A DNA stretch of 64,000 nt from Eubacteriaceae bacterium (lineage in GTDB: Bacteria > Bacillota > Clostridia > Eubacteriales > Eubacteriaceae), in contig JAAYJS010000020.1 in the NCBI GenBank assembly GCA_012522805.1, positions 1 through 64,000 of the forward strand, given 5' to 3'. The notes beneath the pieces are model-generated. The model saw only the letters and a program-made list of their open reading frames with translations. It was not told the origin of the DNA and ran no database searches. The position numbers and the translations under genes were made by a program. Positions 6,915 through 15,230 of this stretch are shown one piece after another; the first letter of the stretch is position 1; the number at the start of each line of letters is the position of its first letter.

Positions 6915-9044
6915 TTAATTTTGTGCGACTGCTTTTTTGTTTTCCATATAGGCTTTAAACAATAGATAAACAATGGCGCCAACAATGAGAGCAGAAACGA
7001 TAACAGCACCGGTGATGTTCGTTCCGTAAAAAATAGCAGAACCAATTTGATAGATCACTAAAGCTACAAGGTAAGCTAAACCGGTTTGAAAACCAATCGC
7101 AATGAAGGTCCATTTCCAAGTACCCATTTCTCTTTTCGTTGCTCCGATAGCTGCAAAGCACGGTGCTGCCAATAAGTTAAATGCCATAAAAGCATAGGCG
7201 GCAACAGGTGTAAACAATGCTGCTATATGTGGATACAGGCCTGTGGTTTCTTCGGTGGCTTCCGCAATACCGAAGAGCACACCAAAGGTTGCTACGACGG
7301 TTTCCTTTGCTAAAAATCCTGTAAAGATAGATACGGATGCTTCCCACGATCCAAAACCTAATGGGGCAAAGAGTGGCGAAATTGCATGTCCGATATTTGC
7401 TAAAATACTTTGATCGGTTTCAACCATTTGGAAGGACCAATCAAAGGATTGTAAGAACCATATAATGATAACACCTGCTAAAATAACAGTACCGGCTTTG
7501 ATGATAAAGGATTTTCCCTTTTCCCACATATGAATCAAGACACCCTTGGGACGAGGGAGATGATAGGGTGGCAGCTCCATAACAAAAGGAGCGGGATCAC
7601 CTTTAAAGAGAGCACTTCTTTTTAATAAGACACCTGCTAATATCACCATGGCGATGCCTAAAAAATACATTGAAGGCGCTACAAGACTATTTCTAGGAAA
7701 GAAAGTAGCTGCCATTAAAGTAAAGATTGGTATCTTAGCACTACAAGGTATGAAGGGTGTCAGCATAATGGTCATTTTACGGTCTCTATCTTGTTCGATG
7801 GTGCGGCTTGCCATAATCGCAGGTACCGAGCAACCTGTCCCGATAAGCATGGGAATAAAGGATTTGCCGGAAAGACCAAAACGTCTAAAAACTCTATCCA
7901 TGATAAAGGCGACTCGTGCCATGTAACCACAATCTTCTAATATAGATATGAAGAAAAACAAGAGCATAATTTGCGGTACAAAACCCAATACAGCACCAAC
8001 ACCGCCAATAATGCCATCTACCAACAAACTAAGTAGCCAAGGTGCAGCTCCCGCGCTTTCTAAAAAAGATGTGGCTGCATCAGTAACAATGACTTCAAAA
8101 AATTCTTCGTTGACCCAGTCGGTGATAATGGTTCCGATGGTTGATACGGAAATAAAATACATAAACCACATGACAAAAATAAAAATGGGTAAACCCAACC
8201 ACTTGTTGGTTACAACACGGTCAATTTTGTCAGAGACAGATAAGCCGGTTTGCTTTTTCTGCAAAACAGCAGAACAAATATCTTCGATAAGTTCATATCG
8301 TTCTCCGGTAATAATGCTTTCTGAATCATCTTCCAAAAGATTTTCGGCATTGTGGATGATGTTTTCTATGTCCTTAACGATATCTCGAGGCAGATTGAGC
8401 TTTTTTAAAGTCTTGTCGTCCCGTTCAAAGACTTTGATACTGTACCAACGCAAGTCTTTGTTGGCATTATCGTTGTGATAGAGTATCTTCTCTACCTTAT
8501 CCAAAGCGGTCTCTACAGTTGGATGGAACTTATGAACGGCTTCAAATTTTTTCTTTTGGTTTGCCAATTCTAAGGCGGTCTTCATCAATGGATCGAGCCC
8601 ATCGTTCTTAAGAGCCGATATTGGAAGGACAGGGCATCCCAAACGCTGAGATAAAGCTTTGATAGAAATTTTATCGCCACTTTTATTAAATATATCCATC
8701 ATATTCAAGGCGATCACAACCGGAATTCCGGTTTCCAACAATTGGGTGGTTAAATATAAATTCCTTTCCAAGTTGGTGACATCGACGATATTGATAATGG
8801 CATCGGGTTTTTCTTCTAAAATATAATCTCTAGAAATAACTTCTTCTAAAGTATAAGGCGATAGGGAATAGACGCCCGGTAGGTCAACAATCGTAACTTC
8901 CTTCTGAGCTCTGTACCTACCTTCTTTTTTCTCTACAGTAACACCGGGCCAGTTACCAACGTATTGGGCACTACCCGTCAGTGCGTTAAATAAAGTAGTT
9001 TTTCCTGAGTTCGGATTTCCCGTTAAGGCTATCCTTATTTTCAT
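6915..9044 (-). CDS. feoB: Ferrous iron transport protein B, FeoB
   Basis: 709 residues. FeoB imports Fe2+ across the cytoplasmic membrane. The N-terminal GTPase domain shows G1 GNPNSGKT at residues 9-16, G3 DLPG near 56 and G4 NMMD near 118. A helical regulatory segment follows, then a membrane domain from about residue 280 with the two Gate repeats (GVGAVLGFVPQIMLLFFF; the second around SWEASVSIFTGFLAKE). The conserved GTGCSVPA is present. The start has AGGAGG nearby. It is the last gene of feoA-feoA-feoB on the minus strand, 61 bases after the second feoA. No FeoC is present. Confidence 0.97.
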   Translation of the reverse strand: MKIRIALTGNPNSGKTTLFNALTGSAQYVGNWPGVTVEKKEGRYRAQKEVTIVDLPGVYSLSPYTLEEVISRDYILEEKPDAIINIVDVTNLERNLYLTTQLLETGIPVVIALNMMDIFNKSGDKISIKALSQRLGCPVLPISALKNDGLDPLMKTALELANQKKKFEAVHKFHPTVETALDKVEKILYHNDNANKDLRWYSIKVFERDDKTLKKLNLPRDIVKDIENIIHNAENLLEDDSESIITGERYELIEDICSAVLQKKQTGLSVSDKIDRVVTNKWLGLPIFIFVMWFMYFISVSTIGTIITDWVNEEFFEVIVTDAATSFLESAGAAPWLLSLLVDGIIGGVGAVLGFVPQIMLLFFFISILEDCGYMARVAFIMDRVFRRFGLSGKSFIPMLIGTGCSVPAIMASRTIEQDRDRKMTIMLTPFIPCSAKIPIFTLMAATFFPRNSLVAPSMYFLGIAMVILAGVLLKRSALFKGDPAPFVMELPPYHLPRPKGVLIHMWEKGKSFIIKAGTVILAGVIIIWFLQSFDWSFQMVETDQSILANIGHAISPLFAPLGFGSWEASVSIFTGFLAKETVVATFGVLFGIAEATEETTGLYPHIAALFTPVAAYAFMAFNLLAAPCFAAIGATKREMGTWKWTFIAIGFQTGLAYLVALVIYQIGSAIFYGTNITGAVIVSALIVGAIVYLLFKAYMENKKAVAQN

Positions 9045-9105
9045 TTCTTCCTCCTAATAAATCACATATTAGCACAATCTAACAATTGGCATAAAAAAAA
9101 CAGCG

Positions 9106-9327
9106 TTAACTAACGACGACACATTTCGCTTCCGCCTTCCGTATGGAAAGGGCATAACCGCGGACAATAATCTCCAAGGGGTCTCCTAAGGGTGCCACTT
9201 TTAAAATGGTTACTTCTGTTCCTTTTGTCAGCCCCATATCCATCATTCGACGTTTGACCGGCCCCATTCCTTCAATTTTTTGAACTTTAACAGTGCTGCC
9301 AATGGGAACTTCATTCAAATATTTCAT
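9106..9327 (-). CDS. feoA: FeoA family protein, full SH3-like domain
   Basis: 73 residues with the FeoA signature: GSTVKVQKI, then RRMMDMGLTKGTEVTILKVAPLGDPLEI (split by eye), then IVRGYALSIRKAEAKCV. FeoA is a small cytosolic SH3-like partner needed for FeoB-mediated Fe2+ uptake. It is the second gene of the operon, 11 bases after another FeoA and 61 bases before feoB. AGGAGG precedes the ATG. Confidence 0.95.
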   Translation of the reverse strand: MKYLNEVPIGSTVKVQKIEGMGPVKRRMMDMGLTKGTEVTILKVAPLGDPLEIIVRGYALSIRKAEAKCVVVS

Positions 9328-9338
9328 ATGCTACCTCC

Positions 9339-9563
9339 TTATATTTTTGGATTGATCAAGATGCATTTAGCCATATCGCGGTTAATTGCAATTCTAGACT
9401 CCTTGATTTTACATATAATATTACCGTTTTGCTTAGCGACTAAGGTCACCTCACAGCCTGGTATAAAGCCCAGCTTTTCTAAATATGTTTTCACGGAGCC
9501 TTTATCTTTTATTTTACCTATCAACATGGGTTTGTTGATTTCAGCCATAGTTATGGGCATCAT
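9339..9563 (-). CDS. feoA: Second FeoA family protein
   Basis: 74 residues from the ATG at 9563 (or 9560), which has GAGGAG at the right distance. A longer open frame to 9680 would add a hydrophobic, unlike-family stretch and would run through the promoter, so it is rejected. The core LEKLGFIPGCEVTLVAKQNGNIICKIKESRIAINRDMA (read in pieces) is FeoA-like but more diverged than its neighbour: it lacks the PLGDP loop. Tandem FeoA genes before feoB are common in Firmicutes, and the division of labour between them is unknown. First gene of the operon. Confidence 0.88.
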   Translation of the reverse strand: MMPITMAEINKPMLIGKIKDKGSVKTYLEKLGFIPGCEVTLVAKQNGNIICKIKESRIAINRDMAKCILINPKI

Positions 9564-9638
9564 TTTACTCCTCATCAACATGATAATAATCGTCTCTAGC
9601 ACACTGTTAAATGTTAGACAGAGCTTTCTACAAAAATT

Positions 9639-9667
9639 ATTGTACAACAACAGAGCATCCATGTCAA
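9639..9667 (-). promoter_or_regulatory. feo operon promoter
   Basis: Minus strand: TTGACA (complement of 9662-9667), 17 bases, TACAAT (complement of 9639-9644). Downstream, around 9578-9592, an AT-rich stretch with GATAAT and ATTATC-like half sites could be a Fur-type operator, but the match is only partial. Confidence 0.7.
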
Positions 9668-9751
9668 GCACGACTAACATAGGAAAAACGTCTTTTTTCT
9701 TATTAGTTGCAATGGTATTTTCAAAAGTCTTGAGGTTTGTTTTTTTATTTT

Positions 9752-9772
9752 TAACACGACCTCATCGTGTTA
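9752..9772. promoter_or_regulatory. Inverted repeat before the small protein gene: operator or attenuator
   Basis: TAACACGA (9752-9759) and TCGTGTTA (9765-9772) form a perfect 8-bp repeat with a 5-base loop. TATACT (9771-9776) could be the -10 of the following gene, which would make this an operator. Alternatively the T tract that follows makes it a small terminator. The sequence does not decide. Confidence 0.5.
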
Positions 9773-9801
9773 TACTTTTTTTAAAAAGGTAGGTGAAAAA
9801 A

Positions 9802-10029
9802 ATGAAAAAATACGAAGTGATCCGAGAGATCTACAATGCATGTTCAGACACTTGGCAGATAGATTATCGATTTTCTCCTTTTATTGACACAAAAGACCCG
9901 GAAAGTTATTTAAGAGAAACCTTCGGTGAGGAGTTAAGAATAGAAGAATTATCTGCTGAGTCTTCTGATGAAAGAGTTTTTATAGTTCACAAAGAGTTAC
10001 CGGAGAAATATTTTTTTTTATTGGCATAA
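9802..10029 (+). CDS. Small conserved protein of unknown function
   Basis: 75 residues from the ATG at 9802; AGG at 9791 gives good spacing, whereas a GTG at 9793 would lie inside that binding site. The start KKYEVIREIYNACS resembles the opening of short uncharacterised proteins I recall from clostridia, but I cannot name the family. It is acidic, with no signal peptide or membrane segment. It contains a single cysteine near the N-terminus. It sits divergently from the feo operon and alone, so a link with iron is possible but unsupported. Confidence 0.6.
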   Translation: MKKYEVIREIYNACSDTWQIDYRFSPFIDTKDPESYLRETFGEELRIEELSAESSDERVFIVHKELPEKYFFLLA

Positions 10030-10229
10030 TCGACATTTAATAGGCAGTTTTTGAAAAATAGACTAAAGTACAATATTTCATAAATTTGTTGCTATTTATC
10101 TAAAAACTAAAACACTGGAGAAAGGGCAAGAAACCGTTAAACAGCTAAAAATTAATAAAACAAAACAGAAAAACAACTCATTCATCCCTAATTCAACAGT
10201 AAAACAACAAATAAATACTAATATTACTA

Positions 10230-10259
10230 TTGACGACCTTTGGTAAACTATGCTATAAT
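10230..10259 (+). promoter_or_regulatory. Promoter of the GPH transporter gene
   Basis: TTGACG (10230-10235), an 18-base spacer and TATAAT (10254-10259), placed 37 bases before the start codon. Confidence 0.78.
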
Positions 10260-10295
10260 AACTGTAAAGTTCATAGTTTTACGAAGGAGGACTGT

Positions 10296-11663
10296 ATGAA
10301 AGAATTAACCTCAAAGGTCAAAAGTTTTTGGGGAGTAGGAGATTTGGGTTTCAGCTTTATGGTTACCGTAGAGTTGATGTTTTTCCTGAAATTCCTAACG
10401 GATGTTGCGCAATTCCCCTTAGCTGTTGCGGCGATGATCTCGTCCATTACAGGAATTGCAGACATGGTATCCGCTTTACTTGCCGGCGTTTTTATTGATA
10501 AAATGAATTTAAAGGGTGGTAAGTACAGACCTTGGCTCATTTATTTTCCCATTTTAATCATGGTTCTTTATGCTTTGCAGTTTTCTGCATTAGGTTCACA
10601 AACCACATCAGCAATTATAGTTAGCGCCGCTTTTATTATCTCTCATGCATTGTGGAACGTAACGTGGACGGCAAACCGAGCATTGGTTGGTGTTTTATCT
10701 GAGAGCCCAGCGGATAGAGCTTTCTTATCTGGCAGAATCTCTGCAGGTGCGACCTTGGGTAAGATGACCGCTTCAAAATTGATCCCAATGGCTGTTATTT
10801 TCTTTTCAGCAAAATTTGCTGCACCCTATTTAGGATTTACCGTAACTGCTTTAACGGCAGCAACCGTTATGGTTTTGGGTTATTTCATAACGTACTTTAT
10901 CACAGATGGTTATGATAAGCCCGTACAAAAGGTCGAAACTGCTCAAGAAACTCAGGCAGTTCAAGCAGATAAAGTAACTTTTGGCGATATGATTCGATCC
11001 TTAGTACAAAATCCACCGCTGATTACTTACGCGCTCATGGATTTATTGCGTTTGACCGGCTATTACAGCACCATGGCTGTTGCAGCCTACTATTCTGAAT
11101 TTGTTTTAAAAGACCCGGTGATGACCGGTAACATCTTGCTGGCCTTTAACCTGGGTGCGTTCCTCGGTTCTTTAATGACAAAAACCGTTGTCAGTAAAGT
11201 TGGTTCAAAAATGGCGACCATTTTCGGCTTGGCCGGTTGGGCAGCTAGTACGATAGTGGCCTACCTTGTGTCGCCCAATGCTCTGATGGTTGTACTGTTT
11301 ATCGGTATTGGACAGATTTTTTTTGGTGTTGCCTACGGCTTGACCACCGGTATGTACAGTAACGGTGCGACCTATAGTGAATATCACACCGGTAAAAACA
11401 CCCAAGGTTTTGTGATGAGTGTTATGTCAGCCGCTATTAAAACATCCATTATCTTAAGAGGATTAGTCATCACGGTTGGCTTAGGTGCGATTGGTTATGT
11501 TGCAGGAGCGCCGATGACGGAATCAGTCCAAGGTGGCATATCCGCATTATTCTTCTTAGTGCCGGTATTCTTTATTGCCTTGAGTTTAATTCCGATGTTC
11601 TTCTTCCGCTTGAAAGACGAAGAAGTCGAAAGAATGGCACGAGAAATTTCCGCAAGAAAATAG
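10296..11663 (+). CDS. MFS transporter of the GPH (MelB-like) cation symporter family
   Basis: 455 residues from the ATG at 10296, which has GAAGGAGG upstream; the open frame extends to 10230 but that would run through the promoter. About twelve membrane helices are visible. Family marks are the cytoplasmic loop GGKYRPW near residue 75 and, in the second half, YSEYHTGKNTQG, both placed as in sugar/Na+ symporters of the GPH group. A hydrophilic loop rich in Gln and Val (about residues 208-228) joins the two six-helix halves. The substrate is unknown, because no glycosidase or sugar kinase gene is adjacent. It is probably a single-gene transcript. Confidence 0.85.
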   Translation: MKELTSKVKSFWGVGDLGFSFMVTVELMFFLKFLTDVAQFPLAVAAMISSITGIADMVSALLAGVFIDKMNLKGGKYRPWLIYFPILIMVLYALQFSALGSQTTSAIIVSAAFIISHALWNVTWTANRALVGVLSESPADRAFLSGRISAGATLGKMTASKLIPMAVIFFSAKFAAPYLGFTVTALTAATVMVLGYFITYFITDGYDKPVQKVETAQETQAVQADKVTFGDMIRSLVQNPPLITYALMDLLRLTGYYSTMAVAAYYSEFVLKDPVMTGNILLAFNLGAFLGSLMTKTVVSKVGSKMATIFGLAGWAASTIVAYLVSPNALMVVLFIGIGQIFFGVAYGLTTGMYSNGATYSEYHTGKNTQGFVMSVMSAAIKTSIILRGLVITVGLGAIGYVAGAPMTESVQGGISALFFLVPVFFIALSLIPMFFFRLKDEEVERMAREISARK

Positions 11664-11695
11664 TGTTTTGAGATAGCTTCTTACATTTTATCCGA

Positions 11696-11724
11696 TTGAA
11701 TCTAATCTAAAGCTGTGATAATAT
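11696..11724 (+). promoter_or_regulatory. Promoter of the CsoR-type regulator
   Basis: TTGAAT (11696-11701), 17 bases, TAATAT (11719-11724). It lies 30 bases before the start codon. Confidence 0.55.
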
Positions 11725-11753
11725 TTAGATATCTTATAGATGGAGGTTCGGTC

Positions 11754-12029
11754 ATGAGAGAATGTATGGAAGACCTACCAAATCTGAGACTTAGACTAAA
11801 GAAAATCGAAGGTCAGATTCGAGGCATTTCCGATATGCTGGAAAAAGACATTCCATGTAACGATGTGTTGATACAGATCAATGCAGCAAAATCGGCTTTG
11901 CATAAGGTGGGTCAATTGGTTCTCGAAGGACACCTGCATCATTGTGTAAAACACGGTATAGAAAGTGGAGATGCGGAGAGTACCCTAGAAGATTTGTCAA
12001 AGGTTATCGAGTATTTTTCCAGAATTTAA
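11754..12029 (+). CDS. CsoR/FrmR-family metal-sensing repressor
   Basis: 91 residues from the ATG at 11754, preceded by TGGAGG. The family blocks RLKKIEGQIRGI and DVLIQINAAKSAL are clear. Cys35, His60 and Cys64 correspond to the Cys-His-Cys copper site of CsoR, so Cu(I) sensing is the likely role, although sulfide (CstR) or formaldehyde (FrmR) sensors share the fold. Cys4 is extra. No copper ATPase or chaperone is adjacent, so the targets must lie elsewhere. Confidence 0.88.
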   Translation: MRECMEDLPNLRLRLKKIEGQIRGISDMLEKDIPCNDVLIQINAAKSALHKVGQLVLEGHLHHCVKHGIESGDAESTLEDLSKVIEYFSRI

Positions 12030-12078
12030 ACTGTTTACCAATGTAAGGTGTTAAGAAATGTATAGCAGCAAAAATAAT

Positions 12079-12118
12079 AAGGCTGTGGCAGAAATGCCAC
12101 AGCCTTGCTATTTTTAAT
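12079..12118. terminator. Bidirectional terminator
   Basis: A perfect 12-bp stem (aaggctgtggca at 12079-12090, tgccacagcctt at 12095-12106) with a GAAA loop. T-rich on the plus side and A-rich on the other side, so it can stop both the regulator gene and the convergent gene at 12139. Confidence 0.9.
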
Positions 12119-12138
12119 TTATTACTGTTTGTAAAAGT

Positions 12139-12966
12139 CTATCCTTCAAAGGGATCGTTTTTGTCATCGGTTCCTTTATTTTTTCTAGCACGTAGTAAGA
12201 TCACAAAGCTCGTGACCAATGCGGCAACTGCAATGATAACCGACACAATGGCAATGAGTGACCGGATCTCGATAGTCGCGTTTTTACTTTGAGTTTCTTT
12301 CGGTTTCATCACTTCTTGGGCTAACTCGTCGGTCGCTGGTTGATTGACAGTTTCATCAACGTTTACCTGTGCAGATTGTTGCGTGGGCTGTGGTGTTGGT
12401 TGGGGTTCCCTGTAATGATCATACAATAAAAGCAAACCCGACAGGGCAGTGTCCTGTTCGTCATCCCATGGGCCGACATAAACATCCGTGATCACCAAGC
12501 GTATTTTATCCTGAGGTGGTAGGTTAAAACCGGTAAGATGGGTGTAGTACTGCCAAGAGGTCGAGTCTGACAAGTAGATGGTATCCACAAATTGATCGTT
12601 GACGTAAAAGTCAAAGGAATAGACGGCACCATTTTCATTTCTGGCCTTTGTACTCTTGTTATAGCCATTGTGAAAGGCAAAGCCGTGAAAGTACATTTTA
12701 TGACCGGGATAGATGGTTAACCCTTGTCCGTAGCCGTAACCGGGGGCTCCTTCCACCCAAGCAGTATTGGGATCATAATCTTTTAAATTTTCCGGACCAT
12801 AGGAAATACCAGCCATCGTATAGTGTGCGGAATCAGCGTAAATTGTGTAATCCACGGACTCCCACAAGTCGGGGGATTGGAAGTTGGTCATAGCAAAGGC
12901 AGACCCGGCAATCGTTAAAAATAAGACAAATAAGATTAAAACCGTGAAAATAATTTTTTTTCTCAT
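12139..12966 (-). CDS. Membrane-anchored protein with NADase-type glycan-binding (discoidin-like) domain
   Basis: 275 residues from the ATG at 12966 (GGAG six bases upstream); an upstream TTG in frame is less likely. It has an N-terminal signal peptide (about residues 1-26, ending SAFA), then a domain from about 30 to 185 with YDPNTAWVEGAPGYGYGQGL, FHNGYNKSTKARNENGAVYSF and ITDVYVGPWDD (pieces). These are the hallmarks of the domain annotated as NADase-type glycan-binding, a jelly-roll fold related to discoidin domains. A Pro/Gln/Thr-rich linker follows, then a membrane helix (about 238-260) and a short charged tail. The protein should display the domain outside the cell. No NAD glycohydrolase catalytic domain is present. 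Confidence 0.75.
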   Translation of the reverse strand: MRKKIIFTVLILFVLFLTIAGSAFAMTNFQSPDLWESVDYTIYADSAHYTMAGISYGPENLKDYDPNTAWVEGAPGYGYGQGLTIYPGHKMYFHGFAFHNGYNKSTKARNENGAVYSFDFYVNDQFVDTIYLSDSTSWQYYTHLTGFNLPPQDKIRLVITDVYVGPWDDEQDTALSGLLLLYDHYREPQPTPQPTQQSAQVNVDETVNQPATDELAQEVMKPKETQSKNATIEIRSLIAIVSVIIAVAALVTSFVILLRARKNKGTDDKNDPFEG

Positions 12967-13182
12967 TGCAATCTCCAAAATATTGGGTGTGATAGGTCCA
13001 TGGACTATTAGAACAAATATTTTGCTGTACCGGTTTGTTTACAAAACGATAAAATGTAGTAAAAATTTAAGATGATATTAATTTTATTATAGCATCTTAG
13101 CTATGGTATGCATAGAATAAGAATCAATAAATTATTGATATCTTGTCATTAAAACAGTTGACCTTGCTGGATGGTGTTTTGA

Positions 13183-13220
13183 CAAAAAAAGCCGTGAAAA
13201 TCAAGGATATTTTCACGGCT
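13183..13220 (-). terminator. Terminator of the GGGtGRT operon
   Basis: A perfect 12-bp stem (agccgtgaaaat at 13190-13201, attttcacggct at 13209-13220), followed on the minus strand by seven or more Ts. Confidence 0.93.
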
Positions 13221-13268
13221 AATCACTAGCGACATTAATTTATTTATATATTTTAGGAATTTTGATAA

Positions 13269-14270
13269 TTATGATTTACTGGCTTGCTCAATCGCGACAG
13301 CTACCGAAACCGTTGCACCGACCATAGGATTGTTACCCATGCCGATGAGCCCCATCATTTCCACGTGGGCAGGGACGGAAGAAGAGCCGGCAAACTGTGC
13401 GTCGGAGTGCATTCTGCCCATGGTGTCCGTCATGCCGTAAGATGCGGGACCGGCAGCCATATTGTCCGGGTGAAGGGTACGTCCGGTACCGCCACCGGAA
13501 GCAACTGAGAAATATTTTTTACCTTGTTCAATGGCTTCTTTCTTATAGGTACCTGCTACCGGATGTTGGAAACGAGTCGGGTTGGTGGAGTTTCCTGTAA
13601 TCGAAACGTTCACCCCCTCGTGGTGCATAATGGCGACGCCTTCCTGAACATCGTTGGAGCCGTAGCAATTGACGGCAGCTCTTTCACCGTCGGAGTATGC
13701 TTTTTTCTTGACGATGTGCAGTTGACCGCTGTGGTAGTCGTAATCGGTTTGAACATAAGTAAAGCCGTTGATACGGGAAATAATTAAAGCGGCATCCTTT
13801 CCTAAACCGTTTAAGATGACTCTCAAGGGTTTTTGGCGCACCTTATTGGCACTGTTGGCGATGCCGATAGCCCCCTCCGCAGCCGCAAAGGATTCGTGTC
13901 CTGCTAAGAAGCAGAAGCACTCTGTATCTTCACTGAGCAACATAGAACCTAAGTTACCATGTCCCAAACCAACTTTACGCTGTTCGGCTACAGAACCCGG
14001 AATGCAGAAGGCTTGGAGTCCTTCGCCAATGACTTTTGCTGCTTCCGCAGCATTGGTGATGCCTCTTTGAATGGCCAAAGCAGCCCCTAAGGTATAGGCC
14101 CAACATGCGTTTTCAAAGCAAATAGGTTGAATACTTCTTACAATTTCAAAAACATCGATACCTTTGTCATCGCATATTTTTTTTGCATCTTCCAAGGTTT
14201 CCAAGTTATTTGCTTTTAATACTTCCTTTAGTTTATCGATACGTCTTTCGTAACTTTCAAATAAAGCCAT
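13269..14270 (-). CDS. GGGtGRT protein
   Basis: 333 residues. The eponymous motif reads SGGGTGRTLHPDNMAAGPASYG near residue 260 (read in two pieces). Conserved cysteines occur in PICFENACWAY, FCIPGS and ECFCF. The family is named for this motif and is conserved in anaerobic clostridia and related bacteria, but its function is not established to my knowledge. It lies 9 bases after a NifU-like Fe-S scaffold gene on the same strand. That pairing suggests a role in Fe-S cluster building or in a dedicated Fe-S enzyme. A good Shine-Dalgarno (GGAGGTTACC) precedes the ATG. It is cytosolic, with no signal. Confidence 0.93.
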   Translation of the reverse strand: MALFESYERRIDKLKEVLKANNLETLEDAKKICDDKGIDVFEIVRSIQPICFENACWAYTLGAALAIQRGITNAAEAAKVIGEGLQAFCIPGSVAEQRKVGLGHGNLGSMLLSEDTECFCFLAGHESFAAAEGAIGIANSANKVRQKPLRVILNGLGKDAALIISRINGFTYVQTDYDYHSGQLHIVKKKAYSDGERAAVNCYGSNDVQEGVAIMHHEGVNVSITGNSTNPTRFQHPVAGTYKKEAIEQGKKYFSVASGGGTGRTLHPDNMAAGPASYGMTDTMGRMHSDAQFAGSSSVPAHVEMMGLIGMGNNPMVGATVSVAVAIEQASKS

Positions 14271-14279
14271 GGTAACCTC

Positions 14280-14972
14280 CTATTCATGTCTCGGGTCAAT
14301 ATATTTGACCGCATTGTCAAATTGTCCGTATTGTCCGGACGCTTTTTCCAAAGCATCGTTTGCATCCAAACCTTTGGCGATACCCTCCATCATTTTTCCT
14401 AAATGTACAAAGGAATAACCGATGATTTCGTCTTCTGCATTTAACGCCAATTTTGTAACGTAACCTTCAGCGACTTCTAAATAGCGAGGGCCTTTTTCCA
14501 TGGTGCCGTAAGTGGTGCCTATTTGGCTTCTTAAGCCTTTACCTAAATCTTCTAAACCTGCACCAATGGGTAAACCATTTTCAGAAAAAGCTGTTTGGGA
14601 ACGACCATAAACCAATTGCAAAAAGAGTTCTCTCATAGCGGTATTGATCGCATCGCATACCAAGTCGGTATTCAAAGCTTCCAAAAGGGTCTTTCCGGTT
14701 AAAATTTCCGCGGCCATAGAGGCTGAGTGGGTCATGCCGGAGCAGCCGATGGTTTCAATTAAAGCCTCCCGAATCACACCCTCCTTGACGTTCAGTGTCA
14801 ATTTGCAGGCGCCCTGCTGCGGTGCACACCAGCCCACACCGTGGGTTAAGCCGGACACATCGCCGACTTCACGCACCTTAACCCAATTTCCTTCTACCGG
14901 AATAGGTGCAGAGCCGTGATCGGCATTATTTGAAACACGACACATGTTCTTTATTTCCATTGAATATTCCAT
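14280..14972 (-). CDS. NifU-like Fe-S cluster assembly scaffold protein
   Basis: 230 residues from the ATG at 14972 (AAGGGAG upstream); an in-frame TTG two codons earlier is less likely. The N-terminal half resembles the IscU/NifU-N scaffold fold: cysteines in VGWCAPQQGAC, then ETIGCSGMTHSASMAAEIL, in which the GCSGM motif is the family's cluster-ligand loop, and DLVCDAINTAM, where the third ligand usually sits. The protein is longer than IscU by about 90 C-terminal residues. It heads a two-gene operon with the GGGtGRT protein, a recurrent pair in anaerobes. No cysteine desulfurase is adjacent. Confidence 0.85.
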   Translation of the reverse strand: MEYSMEIKNMCRVSNNADHGSAPIPVEGNWVKVREVGDVSGLTHGVGWCAPQQGACKLTLNVKEGVIREALIETIGCSGMTHSASMAAEILTGKTLLEALNTDLVCDAINTAMRELFLQLVYGRSQTAFSENGLPIGAGLEDLGKGLRSQIGTTYGTMEKGPRYLEVAEGYVTKLALNAEDEIIGYSFVHLGKMMEGIAKGLDANDALEKASGQYGQFDNAVKYIDPRHE

Positions 14973-15230
14973 TAGCAAACTCCCTTCGTACTTCTTGTTG
15001 AATACATTATAATAGAGAAGTGTAAAAAATGACAGAAAACAAAGGTAAAATAAGAAATCGCATCGGGAACAAAATAGTCCCGGAGGTATAAAATAATGTT
15101 ATTTGAGAAAGAAGATTTGCCTTGAGTTGATGAAAAGGATCACATACGGTAAAATGATAATATAATGTGATTACTTCTAATCGTGTATTGAAACAATAAA
15201 TAATAACTAAGAATCTATATGAGGTAAAAA

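Noticed and set aside
6770..7045. Two overlapping small open frames on opposite strands, both encoding TTHGRI-PPVGC
   Set aside because: The shared peptide is an artefact of the perfect palindrome that forms the feoB terminator.
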